Part shown: positions 38,105 to 48,242 of the stretch, in pieces
Layout: every line of letters begins with the position of its first letter
Position numbering within the stretch: the first letter of the stretch is position 1
Source of the DNA: Rhodanobacteraceae bacterium
Lineage (GTDB): Bacteria; Pseudomonadota; Gammaproteobacteria; Xanthomonadales; SZUA-5
DNA length: 64,000 nucleotides
NCBI GenBank assembly: GCA_016717705.1
Contig: JADKFD010000102.1
Coordinates: forward strand, 1 to 64,000
Direction of reading: 5' to 3'
Notes under the pieces: generated by a model
Seen by the model: the letters and a program-made list of their open reading frames with translations, nothing else
Databases searched by the model: none
What the model was told of the DNA's origin: nothing
Made by a program: the position numbers and the translations under genes

Positions 38105-40294
38105 CTATTTCCCGGCGGCCGGGTTGCTGATCGGAAACGCGCGGTCGCGCAACAAGGCATCGATGCCGGCATCGTGTCCACGGAACGCACGGTAGGCTTC
38201 GGCCGGATCGACCTTGTTGCGCGGCGCGAACAGGTTGTCGACCATTTTCTTCGCAAGTTCCTTGTCGTAGAAACCACCCGGCGCTTCGGCGAAAGCCTCG
38301 GCGGCATCCGCGGTCAGCACTTCGGCCCACAGGTAGCCGTAGTAACCCGCCGCGTAGCCCTCGCCGGAAAACACGTGGCCGAACTGCGGCGTGCGATGGC
38401 GCATCACGACTTCCCCGGGCATGCCCATTGCCGCCAGCGTGTCGCGCTCGAAGGCGTCAGGGTCCACGCCCTTGGGATCGATCATGTGCAACTTGAGGTC
38501 GATCATCGCGCTGGCCAGGTATTCGGTGGTGCCGAAGCCCTGATTGAAGCTGGCCGAACGCTTGAGCTTGTCGACCAGTTCCGCCGGCATCGGCTCGCCG
38601 GTCTCGACGTGGCGGAAGAACTGGTTGACCACCGGCTCGGTGAACAGCCAGCGCTCCAGCAACTGCGACTGGAATTCGGTGTAATCGCGCACACCCATGT
38701 TCTGGCTCGGGTATTCGACATTCGACGACAGCGCGTGCAGCGCGTGGCCAAATTCGTGGAAGAAGGTGGTGGCATCGTCCCAGGACACCAGGATCGGTTC
38801 GCCCGGCGCGCCCTTGATGAAGTTCGAGTTGTTGCTGATCAGCACGCTGGGCTCGCCGTGCAGCAGATCGTGGTTGCGATACGCCGAGGCCCAGGCGCCG
38901 GAGCGCTTGCCCGGGCGCGCGTACGGATCCAGATACCAGAGACCAACCAGCTTGCCGCTGCCGCGGCTGCTGACTTCCCACACCTTCACGTCCGGGTGGT
39001 AGACCGGGACGCTGCCAGCGGCGACCGGCTTGAAATCGAAACCAAACAGCTCTCCGGCCACATAGAACATGGCCTGTGTCAGCTGCTCCAGATTGAGGTA
39101 CTTCTTCACCGCTTCGCTGTCGTAGGCGTAGCGCTCGGTGCGCACTTTCTCGGCGTAATAGCGGTAGTCCCAGGGCTCGATGGTGATGCCGGCGCCTTCG
39201 CTGTCGGCGATCTTCTGCATGTCGGCGACTTCTTCCTTGACCCGGGCGATGGCCGCCGGCCACACCGCTTCCATCAGGCCCATGGCCGCCTGCGGCGTCT
39301 TCGCCATCAGGCTCTGGGTGCGCCACTGGGCATAATTCTCGTAGCCCAGCAGGCGCGAGCGCTCGTAGCGCAGCTCCAGAATCTTGGTGATCAGCGCGTT
39401 GTTGTCGTGCGCATCGCCGTTGTCGCCGCGGCTGTAGTAGGTACGCCAGACTTTCTCGCGCAGATCGCGCACGGTCGAATAGGTCAGGAACGGGTCCATC
39501 GACGAACGCGTGTTCAGCACCGCGTATTTGCCGGGCTGTTCCTTGCTCGCAGCAAGGGCCGCAGCCGCCTTGGTGAAGGATTCCGGCAGGCCGCCGAGCT
39601 GCGTGTCGTCGAGGTAGGTGACGTAAGCCTCCTCGTCGGCCAGGACATTGTTGGAGAAACTCGTGTAGAGCCCGGCCAGTTCCTTGTTGATGGCGGCGTA
39701 ACGCTCGCGCGCCGCGCCGGTCAACTGCGCGCCGCTGGCGCGAAAGAAGTCGTAAGTGACCTGCACCAGACGCTGCTGGTCCGGTCGCAGGGTGGCGAAT
39801 TCGGCGCCGTTGCGCACTGCTTCGATGCGCGCAAACAGCTTCTCATTCTGCGCGATGCTGGACTCGTAGTCGGCATAGATCTGGGTCACCTCGCCCTGCA
39901 CCGCACGAAATTCGTCGGAGGAGAGATTGCCCATGTAGATGCCGAAGTAGACCTCGGCGCGATAGATCAGGTCGCCCGAGCGTTCGATGGCGACCAGGGT
40001 GTTCTCGAAGGTGGGCGGCTCGGTCTGTGCGGCGATTGCATCCAGTTGCTTGAGATGCGCGGCGATCGCCGCTTCCATCGCCGGCTTGACCTGACTGACC
40101 TGCATCTGGTCGAAGGCGGGTACGCCGCCGTAGGGCCCCTTCCACTCCGCCAGCATCGGGTTGCTGGCGCTGTCTGGCGCTGCCACTGCAACAGTCGGCG
40201 CGGACGCCGGAGCAGGCGCCTTGGCCTGTTCACCGCAACCCACCAGCGTCGTCAATCCCAACGCCAGTGCCGCGCCAAAAGTGCAATGTCGCAT
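38105..40294 (-). CDS. M3-family peptidyl-dipeptidase / oligopeptidase lipoprotein
   Basis: Zinc oligopeptidase of the Dcp/OpdA type, 729 aa. N-terminus MRHCTFGAALALGLTTLVGC with lipobox LVGC predicts a lipid-anchored exported protein, an unusual location for a family often cytoplasmic. Zinc motif HEFGHALH in DDATTFFHEFGHALHALSS. M3 substrate motif GYYGYLWAEVLTADAAEAF. With the M13, S8 and amidohydrolase genes it makes an exported peptide-degradation cluster, all transcribed leftward. Confidence 0.93.
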   Translation of the reverse strand: MRHCTFGAALALGLTTLVGCGEQAKAPAPASAPTVAVAAPDSASNPMLAEWKGPYGGVPAFDQMQVSQVKPAMEAAIAAHLKQLDAIAAQTEPPTFENTLVAIERSGDLIYRAEVYFGIYMGNLSSDEFRAVQGEVTQIYADYESSIAQNEKLFARIEAVRNGAEFATLRPDQQRLVQVTYDFFRASGAQLTGAARERYAAINKELAGLYTSFSNNVLADEEAYVTYLDDTQLGGLPESFTKAAAALAASKEQPGKYAVLNTRSSMDPFLTYSTVRDLREKVWRTYYSRGDNGDAHDNNALITKILELRYERSRLLGYENYAQWRTQSLMAKTPQAAMGLMEAVWPAAIARVKEEVADMQKIADSEGAGITIEPWDYRYYAEKVRTERYAYDSEAVKKYLNLEQLTQAMFYVAGELFGFDFKPVAAGSVPVYHPDVKVWEVSSRGSGKLVGLWYLDPYARPGKRSGAWASAYRNHDLLHGEPSVLISNNSNFIKGAPGEPILVSWDDATTFFHEFGHALHALSSNVEYPSQNMGVRDYTEFQSQLLERWLFTEPVVNQFFRHVETGEPMPAELVDKLKRSASFNQGFGTTEYLASAMIDLKLHMIDPKGVDPDAFERDTLAAMGMPGEVVMRHRTPQFGHVFSGEGYAAGYYGYLWAEVLTADAAEAFAEAPGGFYDKELAKKMVDNLFAPRNKVDPAEAYRAFRGHDAGIDALLRDRAFPISNPAAGK

Positions 40295-40624
40295 CCGTGA
40301 AGTCTCCCATTGTCGTTGCAGAAGGGCACGGCGAACGCGCCGCCATGAAGGCCGCCGACCTTAACCGCAGCAGCGGCGGCGGCAAGGGCCAAAGGTCATG
40401 GCTGCGGGGAATGAGCGACTGCGCGAGCGATGAACGCGATCGCCTGCCGGCGTCGTTTTCTAGGCCTCTGAACCGGGTTCGAATCCGGCCGCACCTGCGG
40501 CGCGGCGGCACCTGTTGGAGACCGTCAGGCGGGCCCGATGTGACCGGGTGTGCTGATCGGTTCGGACCTGCCAGCCGGTGGCGCGGGCCGGAGGCCAGGC
40601 GCCCGATGTTGTTGGTCAGGGACG
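40295..40624. other. Gene-free interval upstream of the peptidase and past pilE
   Basis: About 330 bp with no supportable ORF. A tRNA T-arm-like string (GGTTCGAATCC, near 40478-40488) sits here without a cloverleaf. The promoter of the M3 peptidase probably lies in 40295-40400. Confidence 0.5.
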
Positions 40625-41035
40625 TCAGCAACTGCCGTTCGTCTCCGAACCAGAGAAGCCACGGGCGCCAACATTGTTGACGGTCAGATTGCCGCAGCGG
40701 TCGCCCACCTGATCGCCAGCCGGCGTTGCCGTCAGGGTAAAGGTCTGGCCAGTGGCATCCACCACGATGGCCAGCGTGTAGTGACCCGCCTCGGAATTGG
40801 TGGTGATCAGATTGAGGCCGGCCGCTGTGGTCAGGTCAGCCGTATACACATTGCGATTGGTATAGAAGCGCTCCTCGGCGGAGGCGACGCGCTGCAACAT
40901 TTCGCGTCCGTCGGCGCGACGCGCCCGGAACATGGAATTCTGATACGAGGGGATTGCAATGGCTGCCAGGATGGCGACGATGGCGATCGTGATGACCAGT
41001 TCAATCAGGGTAAAACCGCGCTTTCGTCCGTGCAT
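40625..41035 (-). CDS. pilE: Type IV pilin PilE-like minor pilin
   Basis: Prepilin with a class III leader: GRKRGFTLIELVITIAIVAI, cleaved after Gly by prepilin peptidase, F+1 and E+5 present. The globular domain includes RRADGREMLQRVASAEERFY and ends with a Cys pair (DRCGN, ETNGSC) that would form the D-loop disulfide. Length 136 aa fits minor pilins. Last gene of the fimT-pilV-pilW-pilX-pilY1-pilE operon. A GTG at 41038 has a better spaced AGGAG (7 nt) and may be the real start. Confidence 0.92.
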   Translation of the reverse strand: MHGRKRGFTLIELVITIAIVAILAAIAIPSYQNSMFRARRADGREMLQRVASAEERFYTNRNVYTADLTTAAGLNLITTNSEAGHYTLAIVVDATGQTFTLTATPAGDQVGDRCGNLTVNNVGARGFSGSETNGSC

Positions 41036-41059
41036 CACTCGCGTACTCCTGGAAGTGAA

Positions 41060-41082
41060 GGAGCCGCCGTGGAGGCGGCTCC
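41060..41082. other. Hairpin between pilY1 and pilE
   Basis: GGAGCCGCC-GTGGA-GGCGGCTCC, a perfect 9-bp stem with 5-nt loop, without a U tract. It may stabilise the upstream message or attenuate readthrough into pilE. Confidence 0.5.
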
Positions 41083-41187
41083 GCTATCAGCATTCGACCT
41101 GACCAACTCGGAAGCGGGCAGGTGGCCACAGTTGCACCGACTCGTCTGGCCATGCGCCGCGGTTATCCCGCGGGCATGGCCAGTTGC

Positions 41188-44100
41188 TCAACGCAGAACA
41201 TCGCGCCATGCACCGCGGTGCCAGATGTCGTCGGCGCGACTCAGCGATTCGGTAATCGCATTGATCACCGCCTGATTGACCACGCCACCGGTACCGTCGC
41301 GCTCGGTCAGGCCGGCAATCACGACATTGCCGCCGCCGCGCAGGGTGATCGGATCACCCGGCGGCGTCGATGACGCAACCACACCACCGACGATGCGGGC
41401 GGGCGACGACTCGGTGGGATCGACATAAGCCGAGCCATCGGCCGCGTTGACCACCATCAAGCCATAGCGTGCGCCCGGATCGCAAGGGTCCACGCCCTTG
41501 GGAATGATCGATCGCAGCAACACCTGATTGGAACTGTAGAACGGGAACGGAGAGTCGAGCGAGCGCTCGCCGGGCTCGACCGGGACGTTCAGCCGGATAC
41601 GCCAGCCACGTGGCGTGGTCGGTACCGGTTCGGTGGATGCCGTGACCGTGCGCACCGCGTTGCCCGCCTGGGTGATCTTCTGCACGATCAGCTCGTTGGG
41701 CTTGATCGGATAGGCGGCACAAGCGGTCACGTTGTTGACTGCATCACAGGTGCCGTAGTCCTCGATGCCATAGAAGGACTGCTGCGGAATTGCCGCGGAT
41801 CGATCCGGCAGGCCGATGAACTTGCCAGTGCCGAACACGATGATCGGTTCGCGCCGGGTCGAATCCGCCATCACCGTCGGAGCAGATGCGATCGGCTGAT
41901 CGCCCACCGCAGCGGCGCCGCCGGCACCGTAGGTCTTGAACATCAGATCGACCTTCCAGTCGGAGGGGCTGGCGCCGGACAGGTCGAAGCGCCAGAGGTT
42001 GCCGGCCAGATCGCCGGCGATGGCGACGTCGTCGATGAAGTCGGTGCTGATGTCCATGACGATCGCCTGCGACAGGCCGAAGCTCTGCGTGGCTGCTTGC
42101 GGTGCACTGCTGGTCAGGATTTCGCGGATCAACTGGCCGGTGGCCAGATCGATCACCAGCAGCGAGGTCTGGTTGGCCTTGGACGACAAGCTCGCCGGAT
42201 CGGTCGATTCGGTCGGGAAATAGCCGCTCGACACCAGTGCCACCCACTTGTGGCCGTAATTGATGCGGGCGATGTTGACCGATTCGTAGGTGTAACCGAG
42301 CGACGAACAATGGCGCGAGCCGGCGGCGCAGTCGGCACCGAGGTCGCCTGGCGGCGCCACGTTGCTGAATTCCCACAGGGGCACCGCGGCCAGATCGTTT
42401 TCAGTCGTGCTCGCCGAGGTGGGCGGATTGGTGATGTCGAGCAGATAGACGCCGCGCCCGCCCAGACGCAACGAACTCAGCAGTACGGTTTTCCATTCAC
42501 TGTTGAGGAAGACATCGCTGACCAGCGGCTTGTCATCCGCGGTGGGCGTGAAACCGCCTTCGAACTGCGTCGAGCGGGTCAACCGGAAATTCTCGATGAC
42601 GGTATTGGGCACGTAGGCAAAGCGCTCCTTGCCGTTGGCGCCATCGAAGGCGTGCAGCATGCCGTCATTGGACGCCACGTAGACGGTGGGAGCGCGTGCG
42701 CGGTTGTCGACCTGGTAGGCGGCATAGCTGTTGCCGGCATCCGAGGCCGTGCGCTCCGGCGAACCTATCGGGAAGGTGTCCGGGAAGCCCGCTGTCGGCG
42801 ACGACACGTAGACCGGCTGGCCACGGATCACGGCGCCGAGCACCGAACTGCGCTGGCGGAAGCGCGGCGTCGCGGTGGTTTCGTTGGTGCGGTCGCCGCG
42901 CAGGTACTGCACGCGCTGACTGCCGTAGGCGTCCGCGGTCCAGGTGCCCAGATCGAGGCGGATGGAGGTCGGATCGACGTTCAGGCGCGCCTGCTGCGCC
43001 GTGGTCAGCGAAGACCAGCGGAACGGGGTGCCGGTGCCCGGCGTACCCGACGAGGTAATGAGGACGCGCGAGTCCGGGTCGCGCGGGGTCAGCCCGGTCT
43101 GCGCGGTGCTCGGGCAACTGCCGCCGGTGAGGATGCAGGCCGCATCCCAGATCACGCCGATGCGCTCGCCGGTGAGCGGGTCGAGGCGGTTGCGGGTGAC
43201 GAAACCGGACCAGTCGGTGGTGTCGTAGCCGGCGGTGTAGCCGGTGGTGCCGTCGGTGATGATCGGCAGTGACACCGAGACCGCGGTCGAGGCGCCGCGC
43301 CGCGCGATGATGCTGGCGATGATTTCCTGCAGCGCGGTGATCAGTTCCTCCGGGTTTTTCGCCGAGAGGAAGCGGCCGCGGCTGACCAGCGCCGCATGCC
43401 AGAAGTCGTCGAGCTTGCGCCCGTCATCGCTATCGACGACGGGGTATGGCCATTTCCACGTGCCGGTGCCCTCGCGCAGCGCCGTGTAGATGCCAGGAGT
43501 CTGCGGCAGCGTGCCGTCGAGACCGAAGCTGATGTTGAAGTTGACCAGGTGCGACCAGGTGGCCGGGTCGTTGGCCGGATTCCAGTAGATTTCCTTGTTG
43601 TCGCGCGCGTCGGTGCCGGGGGCGACCGCTGTTCCAAACAGATTGGTCGAGCGATCTGGAATGAACGCCGGTACCTTGAGCTTGGTGGCGTCGTTCGCGG
43701 TGAAGTCCGGGCGCAGATCGGAGGCCCAGTAGTGGAACATCACGTCGGCCAGCGTCGGTTCGATCTGGGTGCCACTGAAGCGGTTGAAGAACTTGTTCTC
43801 GGCGTCGCCCGTGTCGTAGTCGCGGCCGTCTGGCAGCGTGAGCCCGGTATCGAGATAGCGCAGCCCCTGGTCTCCAGTGGGAACGGCGCGCACCGGGGTC
43901 GGCGCCGGATTGCCGCTGTTCCAGAAGCCATCGCTCATGTTGATGTGGAAGTTCTGGCGGCAGCTCAGTTCGCGGTTGAGGTCGCGGTCCCAGTAGGGGT
44001 TGGTGTCGCTGGCGCCGGTCGCATTGGTGAAATAGTTGCCGGTGCGAACACTGGCGGCGACGTTCGGCGTGCCGTTGTTGGCCGGGATGTTGAACAACCA

Positions 44101-44984
44101 GTCGTAGAACCGATTGCGGACATTGTTGTTGTCCGTGTTGTTCTCGAACTTGAAGATCTCGGTCGCGGCACTGAAGGTCGGCTAGGCTGGTATTGAGGCC
44201 GAGGTTCTGCCAGATCACGCGGATGTTGGCGTCGAACGGGGCAAACACGCCCGTGACATGGCCGTTTTCGCCGAGTTCGTGCGGGTACGGTAGTAGGAAT
44301 ACCAGTTGGCAAAGTTCTGCTGCTGTGAGGCCGGCAGGTCGACCCATTCCCAGTTCGTTGAAACGTAAAGAACGGCAGGATTGGTGATGCGGCCATAGGT
44401 GTCGGCAGTCAATGCCACCGAGGACAGCAACTGGTAGTAACCGGCGCCGGTGGTCGCGCGGCAGAAGTTGCTGGTGCCGAGATTGTTCGTGCCCTGATTG
44501 ATCTGGTTGAAGGTGCGGTAGTGCGCGATGCCGTTATGCCGCGCAGCGGCGAAATCCGCTGCCGGAAACTCGGTGACGCCATCGGCGTACAGCGGCGGCC
44601 CTTGTAGCGCACGTTCGGGCTGTAGTACATGCCGTTCATCGGTTTCGAACGCGGATCCGCGGGGTCGGTCACGCGTGGATCGATCACGCCGGCGCAGAAC
44701 CAGGGCCGGCTGGCGTCAGCGACGAGGGAACTGGACTGTCCCCAGCCGCCGCCAGCGTAGGGCCGTTGATCGGGCATGTATTCCCAGGCCATCGATCCGG
44801 AATCGTCGAAGGTCAGCGCCACGTTGGGCGCGACGCTGGCGGTGATCTCGGGCGGTGTCGCCAGAAGGTCGACGGTGCCGGCAGCGGCGGCCAGCGCCCC
44901 TTGCGAAAACAGGCCGGCGCACAGCGCCAGGACTGCGGCTGCGCCAACTTGCGGCGATCGGTGAGTTAAGACGTACGTGCGCAT
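41188..44984 (-). pseudogene. pilY1: PilY1-like pilus tip adhesin, three apparent frameshifts
   Basis: Tip-associated protein needed for type IV pilus assembly and surface sensing. Signal peptide at MRTYVLTHRSPQVGAAAVLA, MIDAS-like VALTFDDSGSMAWEYMPD (VWA-type), C-terminal beta-propeller from about 43000 leftward (YVASNDGMLHAFDGANGKER, GVYLLDITNPP, WRFDLSGASPSDWKVD). The reading frame changes near 44601 (missing G in AAGGG; YKGPPLYADGVTEFPA is restored), 44255 and 44180. The 969-aa C-terminal frame is intact. Total about 1265 aa is normal. Because neighbouring pilus genes are intact, sequence error is the likelier cause. Confidence 0.88.
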
Positions 44985-45009
44985 GGCAAATCCTCGCTGC
45001 TAACTGCGA

Positions 45010-45669
45010 TCAGGGCGAACCCGGATTGAAATTGGTGTTGGTCAGGTTCATGGCCGAGTAGTAGCTCTCGGTCACCCGCACCACGCCATCGGTGCCACCC
45101 TGGCTGCGTGCGGTGATGCGGTAAACGTGGTGCTCGCCGACGCGCGAAGTGGTGCCTTGCGGGTTTTTGGCGCCGCCGGTGCGGAAGGGCTGGGTGCCGA
45201 CACCGAGGTACTCGATCATGTAGCGCGGTTGCGCCGACAGGCTCGCGGTGATCGCGCCGCCGGTCAGCGCCGTCAGGCCCTGATCGTAGGGGCGCGCGCC
45301 ATCGGTGCCCGGATCCAGCCAGTCGTGCGAGGTGCGGAAGGTCTGCACCTTGGTCATCAGCACGCCGTCGCTGCCGGGCATGTAGACGCAATCGCTGCTG
45401 GTTCCGCTCGGCAGGCAGGGCGGCAGCGGCTGGCGGAAATCGAAAGCCAGGTTCCACAGGAAGCCTTCGCCGCCGCGCAGCGTCGACTCGGCGCCCATCA
45501 ATCCCAGTTGCCGGTTGCGCAAGCCGCCGGTCATGCGCTCCTGCATGATCGAGGTGCTGCTCGCAGTCACCGCCAGCACGGCGAGCAGGACCAGGAAGAT
45601 CATCGCCAGGAACAGCACGGCACCGCGCTGGGAGTGCCGGCGGTGGTTGCGCAGAGTGCTTGCATTCAT
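45010..45669 (-). CDS. pilX: PilX-like minor pilin
   Basis: Prepilin-like protein, 219 aa: RRHSQRGAVLFLAMIFLVLL, the PilX-type G-A-V-L leader lacking the usual Phe/Glu+5, then QERMTGGLRNRQLGLMGAES. A GTG/ATG choice is simple: ATG 45669 begins MNASTLRNHRRH. Follows pilW by 20 nt and precedes pilY1 by 25 nt. Confidence 0.9.
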   Translation of the reverse strand: MNASTLRNHRRHSQRGAVLFLAMIFLVLLAVLAVTASSTSIMQERMTGGLRNRQLGLMGAESTLRGGEGFLWNLAFDFRQPLPPCLPSGTSSDCVYMPGSDGVLMTKVQTFRTSHDWLDPGTDGARPYDQGLTALTGGAITASLSAQPRYMIEYLGVGTQPFRTGGAKNPQGTTSRVGEHHVYRITARSQGGTDGVVRVTESYYSAMNLTNTNFNPGSP

Positions 45670-45689
45670 CGGGAATCGCTCGGGTCTGT

Positions 45690-47048
45690 TCACGGGGTCT
45701 TGTTGCGGTGTGTCGCGTGCGCAATGAACTCGCGACGCGGGTAGTTGAGCACCAGCAGCCCCGACGGCAGGCTGGCTGATTCGCTGGGGGAGTTGGTCTG
45801 CACGCCCATGTAGCGGAAGGATCGACCGATGGCATCGAGTGCCGGCACCTCGTCGCCCGAGTTGACCAGCATGAACGCCTCGATGCGTCGCACCGAACGC
45901 CACAGGCAGCCGGGTTCCGGCACGGTCGGACTCGCGGGACTCGGTGCCACACCTTCCGGTTTGGGCGGACAGGTGATCGCGCCACCCAGGCGGTTGTCGA
46001 CCTGGGCCGCCGTCAGGAAGCGCATGTTGCCGCCGTTGTCGCGCACGCCGTAGCGGAAATCGAGCCGATCGACGCCGCGCACCAGTTCCTGTTCGACGCC
46101 GTTTTCGCGCCGGATCAGCGTGGGTATCAGCGCTGCGCCGCCACCGTTGACGCGCGCATCCGGGTCGTCATTGGCACGGAATGCCAGGTAATAGGTGACG
46201 GTGACGAAATCGCGGGTGAAGTTGAACACGCGGATGTCGCGCTGGCCGCGGGCACCGCAGATCGGTTGGATGGCGCTGGCCAGACGCGTGCCCAGAGTCA
46301 GCGTGTTGCCGCTCACGCCGCTGATCGGAAGGATCGCCGGCGAACCGCAATCGCTGATCAGCGCCAGTTGCGGGCCGCTGGGCGCGAAGTTCAGCGGCTC
46401 GTCGCCGGTCTGCGGCGCCAGCGTGATGGTGCCGCCGGAATTGCAATTGCCCTCGCCGTTGATCGGCCAGCCACCGCCGCGCAGATAGCGAACCGTCAGG
46501 ATGTCGCCGCCCGGTACGCGACTGCCCGCGGCCAGACCGGCGGCGGGAAACATGGTCGGACTCGCCAGTGCCGGCGTGCAGGTGGTGCCCGTGGTGCAGC
46601 CGGTGTAACCCTGCATGAAGAAGCGCGAGCTCAGGCCATAGGGCGCCGCGGCAGAGGATGTCGACGGATCGCCGTTGACATCCACGCTTTGCATGCCGCC
46701 GGAATCGGGCAGGTTCAGGTTCTGCGCAAACACGAACGGGGCGCGGTCCTGCCACATCGGCGCAACCGGGCCGACGTGGCGATTGCCGGTGTAGTCGCTG
46801 CAGTACTGGGCACCCGCCATACGCAGGTCGTCCTCGATGCGCATCGCGGCGAAACGACCGTTCTCCTGCAAATGCGCGAGGCCTTCCTGCAGGCGGTTGG
46901 AGCGACTGGTACCACCGAACAGACTGACAATGCCGATCATCGCGATCAGGCCGATGGCCATGGCGATCATCAGCTCGATCAGCGTGAAGCCGGCACGGCC
47001 TGGGGCTTTGCGCATCTTGGTCATCGGGCTCATCGGAGTCTGGTTCAC
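45690..47048 (-). CDS. pilW: PilW-like minor pilin/assembly protein
   Basis: Large minor pilin of 452 aa: KAPGRAGFTLIELMIAMAIG (cleavage after Gly, E+5), then GTSRSNRLQEGLAHLQENGR typical of PilW. GTG start overlaps the pilV stop (GTGA), indicating translational coupling; ATG at 47033 is an alternative. It carries several cysteines (QYCSDYTG, TGCTTGTTC). Confidence 0.92.
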   Translation of the reverse strand: MNQTPMSPMTKMRKAPGRAGFTLIELMIAMAIGLIAMIGIVSLFGGTSRSNRLQEGLAHLQENGRFAAMRIEDDLRMAGAQYCSDYTGNRHVGPVAPMWQDRAPFVFAQNLNLPDSGGMQSVDVNGDPSTSSAAAPYGLSSRFFMQGYTGCTTGTTCTPALASPTMFPAAGLAAGSRVPGGDILTVRYLRGGGWPINGEGNCNSGGTITLAPQTGDEPLNFAPSGPQLALISDCGSPAILPISGVSGNTLTLGTRLASAIQPICGARGQRDIRVFNFTRDFVTVTYYLAFRANDDPDARVNGGGAALIPTLIRRENGVEQELVRGVDRLDFRYGVRDNGGNMRFLTAAQVDNRLGGAITCPPKPEGVAPSPASPTVPEPGCLWRSVRRIEAFMLVNSGDEVPALDAIGRSFRYMGVQTNSPSESASLPSGLLVLNYPRREFIAHATHRNKTP

Positions 47049-47575
47049 GGCTGGAAAACCCAGGCAAAGGTTTGCAGATCGGCGGCGGCGGCGCCCGGTG
47101 AGGCGCTCAACTGGCCACGCCGAAGGGTGGCTTCATCCCAGGTGATGGTCAAAGTGCACAAGCCATCGTAGGGCGACGCGCCGCGGTGCGGCAGGCCGCC
47201 CTGCACGTCGCCATCGCAGGCGATGACGGCCGTGGGATTCGGCAGTGTGTCCACCATCTGGCGGCTCCAGACGGCGCGGTCGCGGGCGACCATCTGCGCC
47301 GGCGAACAGGCGATGCCGGAAGCGCAGGGGTCTGCCGCCGCGGTGCTGTAGTTGTAGGTGCCGTTGTAGCTGTTGATCAGGCCCAGGTTCGAACGCATGC
47401 GATCGGCCATGGACTGCGCCAGGAACGAGGCTTGCGTGCGCAGATAGGCGCTCTGGTTGGTCTTCACCGACAGCACCATCAGGCCGGCCATGCCCATCAG
47501 GCCGATGCTGAATATCAGCAGGGCGATCATCATTTCGATCAGGGTGAAACCGCGTTGCAGTCTGTTTGGGGTCAT
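47045..47575 (-). CDS. pilV: PilV-like minor pilin
   Basis: MTPNRLQRGFTLIEMMIALL with prepilin cleavage after Gly and E+5; 176 aa. The segment FSIGLMGMAGLMVLSVKTNQ and AQSMADRMRSNLGLINSYNG match PilV. ATG selected at 47575, giving the short charged leader; the longer frame overlaps fimT. Confidence 0.92.
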   Translation of the reverse strand: MTPNRLQRGFTLIEMMIALLIFSIGLMGMAGLMVLSVKTNQSAYLRTQASFLAQSMADRMRSNLGLINSYNGTYNYSTAAADPCASGIACSPAQMVARDRAVWSRQMVDTLPNPTAVIACDGDVQGGLPHRGASPYDGLCTLTITWDEATLRRGQLSASPGAAAADLQTFAWVFQP

Positions 47576-47585
47576 GGCAGTGGCG

Positions 47586-48131
47586 TCAGGTGCAGGAACC
47601 GGCCGGGGCGCTGGTGGTGTCACGGCGAGAACGGATGAGGCCAGTGGCGCTAACGGCCACTCGTCGCGACAGCAGATTGTCGACATCGGCCGACGGGCGG
47701 CAGATGCTGAAGTCGTAGGCGGTGGCCACCGAAAGCCCGCCGGTGGGCGTGAAAATGACGCGGTCCGCGGGCGCGCCGGCACCCGAGGCAGCGCCCAGCA
47801 CGGAGTAGTCGGTTGCCACCGCAGCATGCTGGACCAGGACCACGCCGGTATCGGTTTGTACGCTCCAGCCCGCAGTCCAGGAGCCACCGGTGGAGACGAC
47901 CGAGACGTTGCGGCCGCGCTTGACCGCTTCCGAACGTGCCAGGTTGAGTGCAACGACGATGTCGTTGGTGGTGGCGCTGACGTTGGCTCGCAGGCTGAAC
48001 TCACGCATTGCTGGAACGGCGACTGCGGAGAGTATCGCGACAATCGACAGCGTGACGATCAGCTCCATCATCGTGAAGCCACGCGATCGGTGTCGCGCGG
48101 CGCCTGGCGGAAGGTGGGTGAACTGGCCCAT
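47586..48131 (-). CDS. fimT: FimT/GspH-family pseudopilin
   Basis: First gene of the pilus operon, 181 aa. Leader RSRGFTMMELIVTLSIVAIL (F+1, E+5), followed by FSLRANVSATTNDIVVALNLARSEAVKR, the GspH/FimT signature. C-terminal cysteine pair (SICRPS, APAGSCT). FimT has been linked to DNA binding during natural transformation in other Xanthomonadales relatives (e.g. Legionella FimT; established for those), so a DNA-uptake role is possible. A GTG at 48161 is an alternative start. Confidence 0.88.
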   Translation of the reverse strand: MGQFTHLPPGAARHRSRGFTMMELIVTLSIVAILSAVAVPAMREFSLRANVSATTNDIVVALNLARSEAVKRGRNVSVVSTGGSWTAGWSVQTDTGVVLVQHAAVATDYSVLGAASGAGAPADRVIFTPTGGLSVATAYDFSICRPSADVDNLLSRRVAVSATGLIRSRRDTTSAPAGSCT

Positions 48132-48242
48132 GAGGTATCGGATCCGAGGAGTTCCTGACACGGTACCCTAATCGGGGACCGGTCTGCTCGCAAGTTTGAC
48201 CGGGCACGAGGTAGCAGCGGGCGGATGAACGGCAGCGCCTGC

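Noticed and set aside
40470..40500. tRNA T-arm-like GGTTCGAATCC
   Set aside because: No acceptor stem, D-arm or anticodon arm could be fitted upstream, and the T-stem has mismatches.
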